The notes below the pieces were generated by a model. That model had not been told where the DNA came from. It saw only the letters and a list, made by a program, of their open reading frames with translations, and searched no databases. From DATBSK01 sp964501785 (GTDB lineage Bacteria > Actinomycetota > Acidimicrobiia > IMCC26256 > PALSA-555), in assembly GCA_964501785.1 (NCBI GenBank), contig CAZCUD010000017.1, forward strand, positions 1 to 64,000: 64,000 nucleotides of DNA, in the 5' to 3' direction. Both the position numbers and the translations under genes were made by a program. Each line of letters begins with the position of its first letter. The stretch's first letter is position 1. Shown here piece by piece: positions 42,287-52,101 of the stretch.

Positions 42287-45200
42287 ATGCAGGACGCGCT
42301 CCCGGGCCTCGGCGGGCCGGACGAATCGGACGGATCGGACGAGACGGGCAGGCTGGTCGTCGTGTCCCACGGGACGGCGGCCCGTGACGAGCTGCTGTCC
42401 CTCGTCGCCCGCGCCCGGGGCGACGATCCCCTCGCCCCCGTCACCGTCGCCGTCCCCTCCCCCCTCGCCGGCCTCGCCCTGCGCCGGGCCATCGGTGCCC
42501 GCACCGGCTTCGTCAACGTCCGCTTCACCGCGCTCGCCCGCGTCGCCGAGCTCCTCGGCGCCCCCGCCCTCGCCGCCGACGGTCGCCGCCCCCTCACCTC
42601 CGCCCTGCGCCTCGAGGCGATCCACACGGTGCTGCACACCGACGACGGTCCGCTCGCCTCGGTGCGCGACCACCCGGCGACGGCCACCGCGCTCGCCGCC
42701 ACGTTCACCGACCTCGACGAGCTCGGCGATGCCGAGCGGGCCGAGCTCGCCGGTCGGAGCGAGCGCGCAGCCGCGGTCGTGCGCCTGCACCGCGCGTTCG
42801 GCGAGCTCACGGCCGACTGCTACGACGTCGCCGACGTCGTGCGCGCCGCCGCCCGCGCCGTCGACGCCGACGCGCCGAGCGCCGCCGAGGTCGGCCACGT
42901 GGTCCTCCACCTCCCCACGTCGCTGACCCACGCCGAAGCAGACCTGCTCGCGGCCCTCGCCCGTCGCGGCCGCCTCACGGTCGTCCTCGGTCGGGCCGGC
43001 GACCCCGCCGTCGACGCCGGGCTCACCGACCACCTCGTGGCTCGGCTCCGGCCGATCGTCGGGCCGCCCACGGTCCGCGACGACGGTGCGCTCCCGCTCG
43101 CGCAGCGCCTCGTGTCGGCGCCCGACCCCGACGACGAGGTGCGCACCGTCGTGCGCGAGCTCGACGCCCGCGCGCGACGCGGCGAGCCGCTCGGGCGGGT
43201 CGCGATCCTCTTCCGAGTCGGCGAGCCCTACGAGCGACTGCTCCCCGAGCTGCTCGACGAGGCGTCGATCCCGTGGACGGGTCCCGCGCCCGGACGGGTC
43301 GCCGACGCCGCCGCGGGGCGCATCCTCCTCGGGCTGCTCGCGCTGCCCGACACCGAGCTCGCGCGCGACGACGTCGCCGCGTGGCTCGCCGCCGGACCGA
43401 TCGTCGACCCCGCCGACGGGCGGCGCGTCAACGCGACGCGCTGGGACGTGCTCTCGCGCGAGGCCGGCGTGGTCGGTGGCGCGGAGCAGTGGGCCGAGCG
43501 CTTGCGGCTCCACCGCGAGGCGATCGCGGCCGACCTCGCCGACGTGCAGGCCGCCGGCGAGGCCAGCGAGTGGCAGATCGAGCGGTTGGCCCGCGCCGGC
43601 GACGACACCGCCGCGCTCGCCGCGTTCGTCGCCGACGTCGCCGACGCGCTCACCCCACCCGAGCCGGCCACGTGGGCGTCGCTCGCGCGGTGGGCCTCGG
43701 GCCTGCTCACCCGCTACGGCGGCACCGAGGCCCAGCGCCACGACTGGCCCGAGGCCGAGCTCGAGGCGGCGCGCAAGCTCACCACCACCCTCGACGAGCT
43801 GGCGGGCCTCGACGCCGTCGCCGGTGTCGGCTCGATCGGAGCCGGGCCGATCGACCTCGGTCGCTTCCGCCGCACCCTGGTCGCCGAGCTCGACGCCCGG
43901 CTCGATCGGGTCGGGCGCTTCGGCACCGGCGTGCTCGTCGGCTCGCTCGGCCAGGCCTACGCGGGCGACTTCGACGTCGTGTACGTGCTCGGCGCGGTCG
44001 AGGGGACGCTGCCCCCGCGCGGCCGCGAAGACCCGCTCCTCCCCGACCGCGAGCGGCGCGGGATCGACTCCCTCGCGCAGCACGCGACGCGCCGGCTCGA
44101 GGAGCGTCGCGACTACCTCGCTGCGCTCGCGTCGGCACCGGAGCGCATCCTCACGTTCCCCCGCGCCGACCCTCGCGCGCAGCGCAAACGGTTGCCCGCG
44201 CGCTGGGTGCTGGAGTCCGCGACCGCGCTCGCGGGGCACGACCTCACCGCGGAGGAGCTGCGCGACGAGATCGGTGCGACCGACTGGTTCGACGTCGTGC
44301 AGAGCTTCGAGGGGCTCGTGCGCCACGGGGAGCCGGCGTCCGACGCCGAGTACGCCCTGCGCACGCTGCGCGCCTGGCACGACGCGGGCCACGACCTCGC
44401 CGAGCACCCGCTCGCGGCGGGCGCACTCGCGCGCGGCTACGTCGCGGCCGCCGAGCGCAACGGGTGGCACGCCTCGCGCTTCGACGGCTTCCTCGGCGAC
44501 AGCCCCGACCTGGCCCCCGGGCGTGAGCGCCCGACGTCACCGACCGCGCTCCAGGGCTGGGCCGAGTGCCCGTTCCGCTACTACCTGGGACGCGTCCTGC
44601 GCCTCCACGACATCCCGCGGCCCGAGGCCACCGAGGCGATCAGCGCGATCGACGAGGGCTCGCTGGTGCACGCGGTCCTCGAGGAGTTCGTGCGCGACTC
44701 CCCCACCCCCGCGACGCCCGACACGCCCTGGACGCCGGCCGACGCCGCGCGCATGGCCGAGATCGTCGCCCGCCACTGCGCCGATGCCGAGCGGCGCGGC
44801 ATCACCGGGCGCGAGGTGCTGTGGGAGCTGGCCCGCCGTCGCATCGTCGCCACCGCGCTGCGCTTCCTCGACGTCGACGAGCACGTGCGGGCAGGCCTCG
44901 GCGTGCTCCCGGCCGACGACGGGCTCGAGCGCGGCTTCGGCACCGACGGTCGACCGCCGGTCGAGGTCGACGTCGGGCGTGACGAGCCGGTGCGCTTCCG
45001 CGGCCGCATCGACCGGGTCGACCGCTCGCCCGACGGTGCGCGCACCGTCGTCTACGACTACAAGACCGGCACCCGCCGCCGCTACGAGGCGCTGGTCGAC
45101 GATCCGGTCCACGGCGGGCGCCTCCTCCAGCTCCCGGTGTACGCGCTCGCCGCGCGCCAGCAGGAGGGCACCGACGACGCGATCGCCGCCTACTGGTTCA

Positions 45201-45547
45201 CCACCGATCCCCCCGGGAGCGCGCTGCTCCCCGTGCGGCTCGACGACGACACCGAGGAGCGCTTCGTCGAGGTCGTGTCGACGATCGTCGACGGGATCGC
45301 CCAGGGATGCTTCCCCGCCTACCCGGGCGAGCGGTCGTGGGACCACCGGGCGCTGCGCGAGACGTGGGCGTCGTGCCGGTACTGCGAGTTCGACCGGCTC
45401 TGCGCGGTCGACCGCGGAGTCGCCTGGGAGCGCATCGCCGACGATCCGGCCGCGGCGCCGTTCGTGGCGCTCGACGAGGTCGACGACGAAGCGGACGAAG
45501 TCGGCGACGGCGACGGCGACGACGACGCAGCGGGGATCACGCCATGA
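42287..45547 (+). CDS. AddB-like helicase/nuclease subunit (PD-(D/E)XK, Fe-S)
   Basis: A 1086-residue protein. The N-terminal UvrD-like part lacks a Walker A lysine motif (VVVSHGTAARDELLSLV), as in inactive helicase subunits. The C-terminal nuclease has LQGWAECPFRYYLGR, then FRGRIDRVDRSPDG and VVYDYKTG, then WASCRYCEFDRLCA. The lone Cys plus CxxCx5C is the iron-staple 4Fe-4S arrangement of AddB. With the next gene it would process double-strand breaks for RecA. Strong ribosome site GGAGGAGGAGG before ATG 42287; ATGA overlap with the next gene. Confidence 0.85.
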   Translation: MQDALPGLGGPDESDGSDETGRLVVVSHGTAARDELLSLVARARGDDPLAPVTVAVPSPLAGLALRRAIGARTGFVNVRFTALARVAELLGAPALAADGRRPLTSALRLEAIHTVLHTDDGPLASVRDHPATATALAATFTDLDELGDAERAELAGRSERAAAVVRLHRAFGELTADCYDVADVVRAAARAVDADAPSAAEVGHVVLHLPTSLTHAEADLLAALARRGRLTVVLGRAGDPAVDAGLTDHLVARLRPIVGPPTVRDDGALPLAQRLVSAPDPDDEVRTVVRELDARARRGEPLGRVAILFRVGEPYERLLPELLDEASIPWTGPAPGRVADAAAGRILLGLLALPDTELARDDVAAWLAAGPIVDPADGRRVNATRWDVLSREAGVVGGAEQWAERLRLHREAIAADLADVQAAGEASEWQIERLARAGDDTAALAAFVADVADALTPPEPATWASLARWASGLLTRYGGTEAQRHDWPEAELEAARKLTTTLDELAGLDAVAGVGSIGAGPIDLGRFRRTLVAELDARLDRVGRFGTGVLVGSLGQAYAGDFDVVYVLGAVEGTLPPRGREDPLLPDRERRGIDSLAQHATRRLEERRDYLAALASAPERILTFPRADPRAQRKRLPARWVLESATALAGHDLTAEELRDEIGATDWFDVVQSFEGLVRHGEPASDAEYALRTLRAWHDAGHDLAEHPLAAGALARGYVAAAERNGWHASRFDGFLGDSPDLAPGRERPTSPTALQGWAECPFRYYLGRVLRLHDIPRPEATEAISAIDEGSLVHAVLEEFVRDSPTPATPDTPWTPADAARMAEIVARHCADAERRGITGREVLWELARRRIVATALRFLDVDEHVRAGLGVLPADDGLERGFGTDGRPPVEVDVGRDEPVRFRGRIDRVDRSPDGARTVVYDYKTGTRRRYEALVDDPVHGGRLLQLPVYALAARQQEGTDDAIAAYWFTTDPPGSALLPVRLDDDTEERFVEVVSTIVDGIAQGCFPAYPGERSWDHRALRETWASCRYCEFDRLCAVDRGVAWERIADDPAAAPFVALDEVDDEADEVGDGDGDDDAAGITP

Positions 45548-48500
45548 GCGTCGAGCCGGTCGACGTCGCCGCCCGCCGGCGCGTGCGCGACGACCACGAC
45601 GCGAGCCTGTTCGTCGAAGCCGGTGCGGGCACCGGCAAGACGACGGCGCTGGTCGACCGCGTGGTCGCGCTCGTCGCCCGGGGCGCAGTCGAGCTCCGCG
45701 AGCTCGCGGCGATCACGTTCACCGAGGCCGCGGCCGCGGAGTTGCGCGACCGCATCCGAGCCGGGCTCGAGGCCGCCGCCGCGGGCACCGTCGACTGGAT
45801 CGACGACGAGCGCGCCCGAGCCCGCTGCCGGGCCGCGCTCGACGAGATCGACGACGCCGCGCTCACCACCTTGCACGGCTTCTCCCAGCGCCTCCTCACC
45901 GAGTACCCGCTCGAGGCCGGGCTGCCGCCCGTCTTCGAGGTGCTCGACGACATCCGGGCCCGGGTCCGCTTCGAGCAGCGTTGGGGCGAGCTCGTCGACT
46001 CGCTCTTCGCGAACCCCGAGCTGCGGGAGGTGCTGCTGCGCGGGATGGTGCTCGGGCTGCGCTTCGACCACCTGCGCGACGTGGCGCGGATGCTCCACGA
46101 CAACCACGACCGCGTCGGATCTCCCGACCCGGTGCCGGCGCTGCCGCCGCTCGACGTCGCTCCCCTGGTCGCGGCGCTCGACGCGGTGGTGGCGATGCGC
46201 GACCAGTGCAAGCTCGACGCCGACAAGCTCGCCGAGCACATCGACTCGGTCGTCGTGCCCCTGCGCGCCGAGCTCGCGTCGGAGCGACGCGACCTGCTCG
46301 ACCTGCTCGCCTTCCTCGGTGACGCGCCCGACCCCGCCAAGCGCAGTGGCGGACGCAAGACGAGCTGGCGGTGTCCGATCGACGACGTGAAGGCCGCCAC
46401 GCTGCACGCGAGCGAGGTGCTCGCCGAGCTGCTGTCCGCGCAGCGCCTGGCCGTGCTCGGCGCGCTGATCCACCACGTCGTCGCGTTCGTCCGCACGTTC
46501 GCCGAGGAACGGCGAAGCGAGGGCACGCTCGAGTTCCACGACCTGCTGGTGCTCGCCCGCGACCTGCTCCGCGATCGGTCCGACGTGAGAGCGGCGGCCG
46601 CCCGCCGCTGGCGCCGCATCCTGCTCGACGAGTTCCAGGACACCGATCCGCTCCAGATCCAGCTCGCCGCGCTCCTCACGACCCTCGATGCCGACGCGGG
46701 CGAGCGCGCGTGGCACGACCTGGCCGTCGAGTCGGGACGACTCGTCGTGGTGGGCGACCCCAAGCAGTCGATCTACCGGTTCCGGCGGGCCGATCTCCGC
46801 GTGTACGACGTCGCCCGCTCGAGCCTCGGGCTCGATGCCGCCGCCCTCACGGAGAACTTCCGCTCCGTCCCGCCGATCGTCGACTTCGTCAACCAGGTCT
46901 TCGAGGGCCTGCTGGTGCCCGACGCGCCGGGGCTCCAGGCCGCGCACGTGGCACTGCACGCGCACCGCGGCGCGCTCGACGACGCGAACCCGCCGGTGTC
47001 GGTGTTCGGTGACGTCAGCACCGACAACGTCGACCTGATCCGCGAGCAGGAAGCCGCCGACGTGGCGGCGATCGTGCAGCGCGTCGAGCGCGACCGCTGG
47101 CTCGTCAGCGACGCGAGCGGCGCCACGCGGCCCGCGACGTACTCCGACGTGGCGATCCTCATCCCGTCCCGCACGGTCCTGCCCGGCATCGAGGACGCGC
47201 TCGAGCGCGCCGGCATCCCGGCGCGGGTCGAGAGCCAGTCGCTGCTCTTCGCCACGGCCGAGGTCCGCGACCTGCTGTCGGTGCTGAGCGCGGTCGACGA
47301 CCCGAGCGACCACATCGCCGTCGTCGCCGCGCTGCGCGCCCCCGCGTTCGGCTGCAGCGACCGAGAGCTCGCCGACCACGTCGCGGCCGGCGGCTCGTGG
47401 GACTACCGGATCGAGCGCGAGGCGACCGTCGAGCAGCTCGGCGCCGAGCACCCGGTCGTGAGCGGGCTGCGCGCCCTCCGGGCGCTGTGGCACGAGCGCT
47501 GGTGGCGCAGCGTCAGCGAGACCGTCGAAGCCGTCGTGCGCGAGCGCCGGCTCCTGGAGCTCGCCGTCGCACGTCGTCGTCCTCGCGACCACTGGCGGCG
47601 CATCCGCTTCTTCGTCGACCAGGCCCGGGCCTGGGACGACGCCGGCGCCGGCGCGCTGCGGGGGTTCGTGGAGTGGGCTCGGGAGCAGGCCGACGAGCGC
47701 GCCCGCGTCCTCGAGTCGGTCGCCCCCGAGCCCGACGACGAGGCGGTGCGCATCCTCACCGTCCACGGCGCGAAGGGGCTCGAGTTCCCGATCGTGGTGC
47801 TCGCCGGGCTCAGCACGCAGCCGATGCGCTTCTCGCCCGCGGTCGTGTGGGACGACGACGGCCGGGCCGAGTACTTCAACGGCACGAAGCAGTCGGGCGC
47901 CCGCGTCGAGACACCGGGGTACGACGCGGCCGCCAAGGCCGAGGAGCTCCACGACAAGGCCGAGCGGCTCCGGTTGCTCTACGTCGCGATGACGCGTGCA
48001 CGCGACCACCTGGTGGTCAGCCTCCATCGCAAGGAGAAGGCCGACTGCCACGCGCGATCGGTCGCCGAGCAGCTCGAGGGCGCCGAGTTCGACGTGCTCG
48101 ACCCGGGCCCGCCCGAAGCCGCGGTGGCGTCCGAGCCCGGCACGTCACCGCCCGCCGAGCCCGCCGCCTTCGAGGAGTGGGCGGCTCGACGCGCGAGCGC
48201 GCTGGAACGTGCCGCCGTGCCGACGAGCGTCGCGGCGACGACGCTGGCGTCCGCCGAGCCCGACCGGACGGGCGCGGACGACGCCACCGAGCTCGACCCC
48301 GGGCTCGCCAAGGACGCGCCGGCCGACGACGCCCCACCGTGGCGACGGGGGCGGGCCAGCACGGCGGTCGGTCGCGCCGTGCACGCCGTGCTCCAGACGG
48401 TGAGCCTCCCCGATGCACCCGACCTCGCCGAGATCGCCCGGGCCCAGGCGCTCGCGGAGGGCGTCGGCGATCGCGAGGACGAGGTCCGCGCCTTCGCGCG

Positions 48501-48924
48501 CAGCGCCCTCGCCGCCCCCATCGTGCGGTCGGCGGTCGAGGGCGCCGACTCGCGGTGGTGGCGAGAGGTGCCGGTCGCGGCCACGGTCGACGGCCTGCTG
48601 CTGGAGGGCTTCATCGACCTCCTCGTCGAGATCGACGGCGAGCTCGTGGTCGTCGACTACAAGACCGACCAGCTCGACGACGCGCGGCTCGACGCGGCCC
48701 TCGCTCGCTACTCGGTGCAGGGCGCGGCGTACGCGCTCGCGCTCGAGGCGGCGCTCGGGCGGTCGGTCGCGCGCTGCGTGTTCGTGTTCGCCCGTCGTGG
48801 CGAGGCCGTCGAGCGCGAGGTCGCCGATCTCGATGCCGCGAAGGCCGAGGCCCGCCGTCGCATCGCCGAGCTCACGACGGTCGCCGACACCCCGGGGGAA
48901 CTCGGCACGCTCCTACAGCCATAG
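45544..48924 (+). CDS. AddA-like UvrD-family helicase/nuclease
   Basis: A 1126-residue protein. Helicase motifs in order: FVEAGAGTGKTTALVDRV (Walker A), AAITFTEAAAAELRDRI (Ia), ILLDEFQDTDPLQ (Walker B), VVGDPKQSIYRFRRAD (III), TVHGAKGLEFPIVVLAGL (V) and LLYVAMTRARDHLVV (VI). The C-terminal RecB nuclease has LEGFIDLLVEIDGELVVVDYKTDQ. It unwinds and degrades broken DNA ends with the AddB-like partner. Start ATG 45544 overlaps the addB stop. Confidence 0.9.
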   Translation: MSVEPVDVAARRRVRDDHDASLFVEAGAGTGKTTALVDRVVALVARGAVELRELAAITFTEAAAAELRDRIRAGLEAAAAGTVDWIDDERARARCRAALDEIDDAALTTLHGFSQRLLTEYPLEAGLPPVFEVLDDIRARVRFEQRWGELVDSLFANPELREVLLRGMVLGLRFDHLRDVARMLHDNHDRVGSPDPVPALPPLDVAPLVAALDAVVAMRDQCKLDADKLAEHIDSVVVPLRAELASERRDLLDLLAFLGDAPDPAKRSGGRKTSWRCPIDDVKAATLHASEVLAELLSAQRLAVLGALIHHVVAFVRTFAEERRSEGTLEFHDLLVLARDLLRDRSDVRAAAARRWRRILLDEFQDTDPLQIQLAALLTTLDADAGERAWHDLAVESGRLVVVGDPKQSIYRFRRADLRVYDVARSSLGLDAAALTENFRSVPPIVDFVNQVFEGLLVPDAPGLQAAHVALHAHRGALDDANPPVSVFGDVSTDNVDLIREQEAADVAAIVQRVERDRWLVSDASGATRPATYSDVAILIPSRTVLPGIEDALERAGIPARVESQSLLFATAEVRDLLSVLSAVDDPSDHIAVVAALRAPAFGCSDRELADHVAAGGSWDYRIEREATVEQLGAEHPVVSGLRALRALWHERWWRSVSETVEAVVRERRLLELAVARRRPRDHWRRIRFFVDQARAWDDAGAGALRGFVEWAREQADERARVLESVAPEPDDEAVRILTVHGAKGLEFPIVVLAGLSTQPMRFSPAVVWDDDGRAEYFNGTKQSGARVETPGYDAAAKAEELHDKAERLRLLYVAMTRARDHLVVSLHRKEKADCHARSVAEQLEGAEFDVLDPGPPEAAVASEPGTSPPAEPAAFEEWAARRASALERAAVPTSVAATTLASAEPDRTGADDATELDPGLAKDAPADDAPPWRRGRASTAVGRAVHAVLQTVSLPDAPDLAEIARAQALAEGVGDREDEVRAFARSALAAPIVRSAVEGADSRWWREVPVAATVDGLLLEGFIDLLVEIDGELVVVDYKTDQLDDARLDAALARYSVQGAAYALALEAALGRSVARCVFVFARRGEAVEREVADLDAAKAEARRRIAELTTVADTPGELGTLLQP

Positions 48925-48964
48925 GCCGCGTCAACGTGCCGAGAAGCCGGGATGGGACGCGAGA

Positions 48965-49648
48965 TCAGGCGGTCAGCAGGCCGAGGCCCTTGGCCAGCAC
49001 CACGACGCCGATCACCAGCAGCAGCACGGTCATCACCGCGGCGTTGTGCTGCTCGAGCCAGACCTTCCAGCCGTCGAGCATCGTGCGGGCCTTGTCACCG
49101 CCGAACAGGTAGCTGACCAACGGCACGACGATGCCGAGGCTGCCGAGCACGACGAACACCGCGAGCGCGACGACCGCGTCCTCGGTCGACACGCCGAGCT
49201 GCGCGACGCTCGCCGCCGCACCCACCGTGAGGATGAGGTTCTTCGGGTTGACCGCGCTCAGCAGCACGCCGAGCGCGATCGCCTTCACCGGCGTCACGGA
49301 ATCGATGGCCGCCATCCACTTCGGCGCCGGCGCCTGCTCGCCCGGCGCCGGCCGCTTCTTCCACTGACGGTGCGCCATCAGGATCAGCACGACGCCCAGG
49401 ACGATCTTGAGCGTCGACGTGGTGTCCGACGCGTCGTTGTTGCTCGCGACGTCGGCGCTGTCGGCGATCACGTAGACGATCGCGCTCAACACCGCGAGCC
49501 CGGCCACCCAGCCGAGCAGGAACGCAGGACCGTTCACCTTCGCTCGGGGCGAGAACAGCACCAGGATGATCCCGACGATGGGGATCGGGCTGATCATCAC
49601 CGCGACCGCCAGCGGCAGGATGTCGCTGATCGCCGGCCCCATGCTCAT
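48965..49648 (-). CDS. GAP/LysE-superfamily membrane protein
   Basis: A 227-residue protein with about six transmembrane segments, starting ILPLAVAVMISPIPIVGIILVLF and containing VNGPAFLLGWVAGLAVLS and VLLSAVNPKNLILTVGAA, the NPK motif of the GAP (GPL/sulfolipid-addressing Sap) family in the LysE superfamily. Mycobacterial relatives take part in exporting cell-surface lipids. The substrate is unknown. ATG at 49648 overlaps the stop of the formylglycine-generating enzyme gene (ATGA). Confidence 0.83.
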   Translation of the reverse strand: MSMGPAISDILPLAVAVMISPIPIVGIILVLFSPRAKVNGPAFLLGWVAGLAVLSAIVYVIADSADVASNNDASDTTSTLKIVLGVVLILMAHRQWKKRPAPGEQAPAPKWMAAIDSVTPVKAIALGVLLSAVNPKNLILTVGAAASVAQLGVSTEDAVVALAVFVVLGSLGIVVPLVSYLFGGDKARTMLDGWKVWLEQHNAAVMTVLLLVIGVVVLAKGLGLLTA

Positions 49649-50595
49649 GCTCCCCCGTCGGCTGCTACGCGGAAGCCGACGTTACCGGTCGAGCTGTCCG
49701 GCTCGTTGGCAAAGCGCGCGGAGACCCGGTAGCGACGGCAGTACGACATGTGGCACAGGTACGAGCCGCCTCGCTGCACTCGCTGCGATCCGTTCGCCGG
49801 ACCCGTCGGTCCGGCGGCAGGCGATGCCGCGTAGTAGGCGGGGTCGAACCAGTCGGCGCACCACTCCCACACGTTGCCGGTGACGTTGCGCAGACCGAAG
49901 CCGTTGGGCTCGTAGGCGTCGACGGGCGCGGTCCCGAGGTAGCCGTCGGCGCCGGTGTTGCCACCCGGGAACTCGCCCTGGAAGACGTTCATCCGGTGCT
50001 CGCCGCCGGGCTCGAGGTCGTCGCCCCAGGGGAAGGCGTGCCCCGCGAGCCCGCCGCGCGCCGCGGCCTCCCACTCCGCCTCCGTCGGCAGCCGGGTCCC
50101 CGACCACCGGCAGTAGGCCCGTGCGTCGTTCCACGAGACGTGCACAACCGGGTGATCGGCGCGGTCGTCGACGCCCGACTGCGGCCCCTCGGGGTGCCGC
50201 CACGTCGCCCCCTCGACCTGTCGCCACCACGGCGCCTGCGCGACCGCCCGGGTGTCCGGGAAGTCGTCGGGCAGCAGCCCGCCGAACACGAACGACCACC
50301 CGTAGCGCTCGGCGTCCGTCACGTGCCCGGTCGCGTCGACGAAGCGCGCGAACGCCTCGTTGGTGACCGCGTGCACGTCGATCCGGAACTCGTCGAGTCG
50401 CACCTCGTGGACGGGGGCCTCGCCGTCGCCCGGGTAGGCCCAGACCGAGTCGTCGCCCATCGCGAACGTCGTCGCCGGGATCGTCACGAGCGAGCCGAGG
50501 TGCTCTCCGTCCGGGTGCGCTCCCGCGGCATCCGTGCCCGCCGCGTCGGGAGCCTGGTCGCGCTCGCCGCGTCCCGGCGCGCAGCAGGCGCTCAT
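49645..50595 (-). CDS. Formylglycine-generating enzyme
   Basis: A 316-residue SUMF1/FGE-fold protein. Seen: IPATTFAMGDDS, DEFRIDVHAVTNEAFARFV, HPVVHVSWNDARAYCRWSG, LPTEAEWEAAARGG, NVWEWCADWF and GGSYLCHMSYCRRYRVSAR, with the copper-binding C281 and C286. It oxidises a Cys in CxPxR motifs of sulfatases to formylglycine. The N-terminus itself begins MSACCAPGRGER, which contains such a motif (CAPGR). No sulfatase is in the window. TGATG overlap with the upstream gene. Confidence 0.88.
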   Translation of the reverse strand: MSACCAPGRGERDQAPDAAGTDAAGAHPDGEHLGSLVTIPATTFAMGDDSVWAYPGDGEAPVHEVRLDEFRIDVHAVTNEAFARFVDATGHVTDAERYGWSFVFGGLLPDDFPDTRAVAQAPWWRQVEGATWRHPEGPQSGVDDRADHPVVHVSWNDARAYCRWSGTRLPTEAEWEAAARGGLAGHAFPWGDDLEPGGEHRMNVFQGEFPGGNTGADGYLGTAPVDAYEPNGFGLRNVTGNVWEWCADWFDPAYYAASPAAGPTGPANGSQRVQRGGSYLCHMSYCRRYRVSARFANEPDSSTGNVGFRVAADGGA

Positions 50596-51593
50596 CAGAG
50601 CTCGATCGTCTGGGTGAACTCGGTCTGGTGGGGCTCGAATCGGTCACGCCCGACGTCGGGTGCGAGCTGGCGGGCCGCCTTGTCCCCCTCACCCACGAGC
50701 ACGCCGTAGACGAGGTTGGGACCCCACATCGCGACGCCGGCGGCACCGACCTCGCGCAGGCTTCGATGCGCGCGGATGTAGCGACCGAAGGCGATCCAAC
50801 GAGCGCGCACCTCGATGCCCGCGACGCTCAAGCGGAAGCCCGACGCGCGCGCGATCAGGTGCGGCAGGCCGTTCGCGAGGAGGATGAACCCGATGAACGC
50901 CGCGAGGTACCAGAAGAAGATGATGGCGAGCCCGGTCGCGGTGAAGATCGACACCAGCATGAGCCCGACGAATGGGATGCGGGTCTCGACGAGGCCGGCC
51001 GCGATCGCGCGCTTGCGCGCCTCCTGCACGTAGTCGCCCCACCACTCGGGACGATCGGGCCACAGCGGCGGCCCGGTGACGTGACCCCGCTCGTCGGCGT
51101 TCGCGCGCAGACCGCCGAGCACCATCCGGTCGGTCGCGGTCGCACCCTGCGCGTCGGACGGCACGACGACCACCACCTGCGGACCGTGCTCCTGGACGTC
51201 GATGACGTCGCGGGCGGCGAGACCGAGCACCGTCGCCGCGACCGCGCGACCCGACGGTGTGCCCTCGTTCACCACCGTGCCGACGATCGCGGGGTCGTCG
51301 GCGCTCGGCGGCTCGGCGAGCTCGTCCGGCACGTCGGACGCGGCACGCCGGCGTTCACCGCGTCGGCGCACCGTGGCCAACAGGTAGATCGCCCAGGCCG
51401 GGACGATCAACAGGAACGCGATCACGTACATGATCCCGCTCGTGACCCCATCCGCCTCGCCGGCCGCGGGCACCGAGAGCTTGCCGAAGACCGCGAAGCC
51501 CAGGACGATCAAGGTCGCGCCGACGATCGTGAACAGCAGCGCGATCGGCCACGAGAGCGGGTGGCTCCGCGAGGCGGTGACCGTGACGCGCAC
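50595..51593 (-). CDS. DUF2207-like membrane protein
   Basis: A 332-residue protein with two N-terminal transmembrane segments (IALLFTIVGATLIVLGFAVF and GIMYVIAFLLIVPAWAIYLLATV), a cytosolic part with ADDPAIVGTVVNEGTPSGRAVAATVLGLAARDVIDVQEH typical of the DUF2207/YciQ C-terminal region, two more membrane segments and a soluble tail. Lacks the usual N-terminal secreted DUF2207 domain. GTG 51593 is used so that the divergent flavodoxin-like gene has its own promoter space. Stop overlaps the FGE start. Function unknown. Confidence 0.7.
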   Translation of the reverse strand: MRVTVTASRSHPLSWPIALLFTIVGATLIVLGFAVFGKLSVPAAGEADGVTSGIMYVIAFLLIVPAWAIYLLATVRRRGERRRAASDVPDELAEPPSADDPAIVGTVVNEGTPSGRAVAATVLGLAARDVIDVQEHGPQVVVVVPSDAQGATATDRMVLGGLRANADERGHVTGPPLWPDRPEWWGDYVQEARKRAIAAGLVETRIPFVGLMLVSIFTATGLAIIFFWYLAAFIGFILLANGLPHLIARASGFRLSVAGIEVRARWIAFGRYIRAHRSLREVGAAGVAMWGPNLVYGVLVGEGDKAARQLAPDVGRDRFEPHQTEFTQTIEL

Positions 51594-51644
51594 GGCGGCG
51601 AGGCTAGCGACGTGCGGGGCGTCGGTGTCACACTCCGCGTCCAG

Positions 51645-52100
51645 ATGCCCACGCTGCTGGTGGTGCACCACACCACGTCACCGTCGCTCCAGGCCCTGTT
51701 CGACGCGGCCCACGCGGGCGCGACCGACCCGCAGATCGAGGGCGTCGAGGTGGTGGTGCGCGCCGCCCTCCAGGCCGGCGCGGCCGACGTCCTGGCCGCC
51801 GACGGCTACCTGCTCGGCACCCCCGCGAACCTGGGCTACATGTCGGGTGCGCTGAAGCACTTCTTCGACACCGTCTACTACCCCTGCCTGGAGTCGACCC
51901 GCCGCCGCCCCTACGGGCTGTACGTCCACGGCAACAACGACACCACCGGCGCGATCCGGTCGGTGGCGACGGTCACCACCGGCCTGGAGTGGCGCCTGGC
52001 CCACGAGCCGGTGAGCGTCGTCGGCGAGCCCGCCCGGGGCGACCTCGACGCCTGCTGGGAGCTCGGCGCCACCCTCGCCGCCGGCCTCACCCTCCCGTGA
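51645..52100 (+). CDS. Flavodoxin/NADPH-dependent FMN reductase-like protein
   Basis: A 151-residue protein: LLVVHHTTSPSLQALFDAAHAGAT (phosphate-binding loop with Thr/Ser residues), ADGYLLGTPANLGYMSGALKHFFDTVYYP (flavin-contact loop with the typical TPxxxGxMS-type motif) and RRRPYGLYVHGNNDTTGA. It probably binds FMN and reduces a quinone or acts as an electron carrier. ATG 51645. Immediately after its stop comes the second family-A hairpin. Confidence 0.82.
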   Translation: MPTLLVVHHTTSPSLQALFDAAHAGATDPQIEGVEVVVRAALQAGAADVLAADGYLLGTPANLGYMSGALKHFFDTVYYPCLESTRRRPYGLYVHGNNDTTGAIRSVATVTTGLEWRLAHEPVSVVGEPARGDLDACWELGATLAAGLTLP

Positions 52101-52101
52101 G

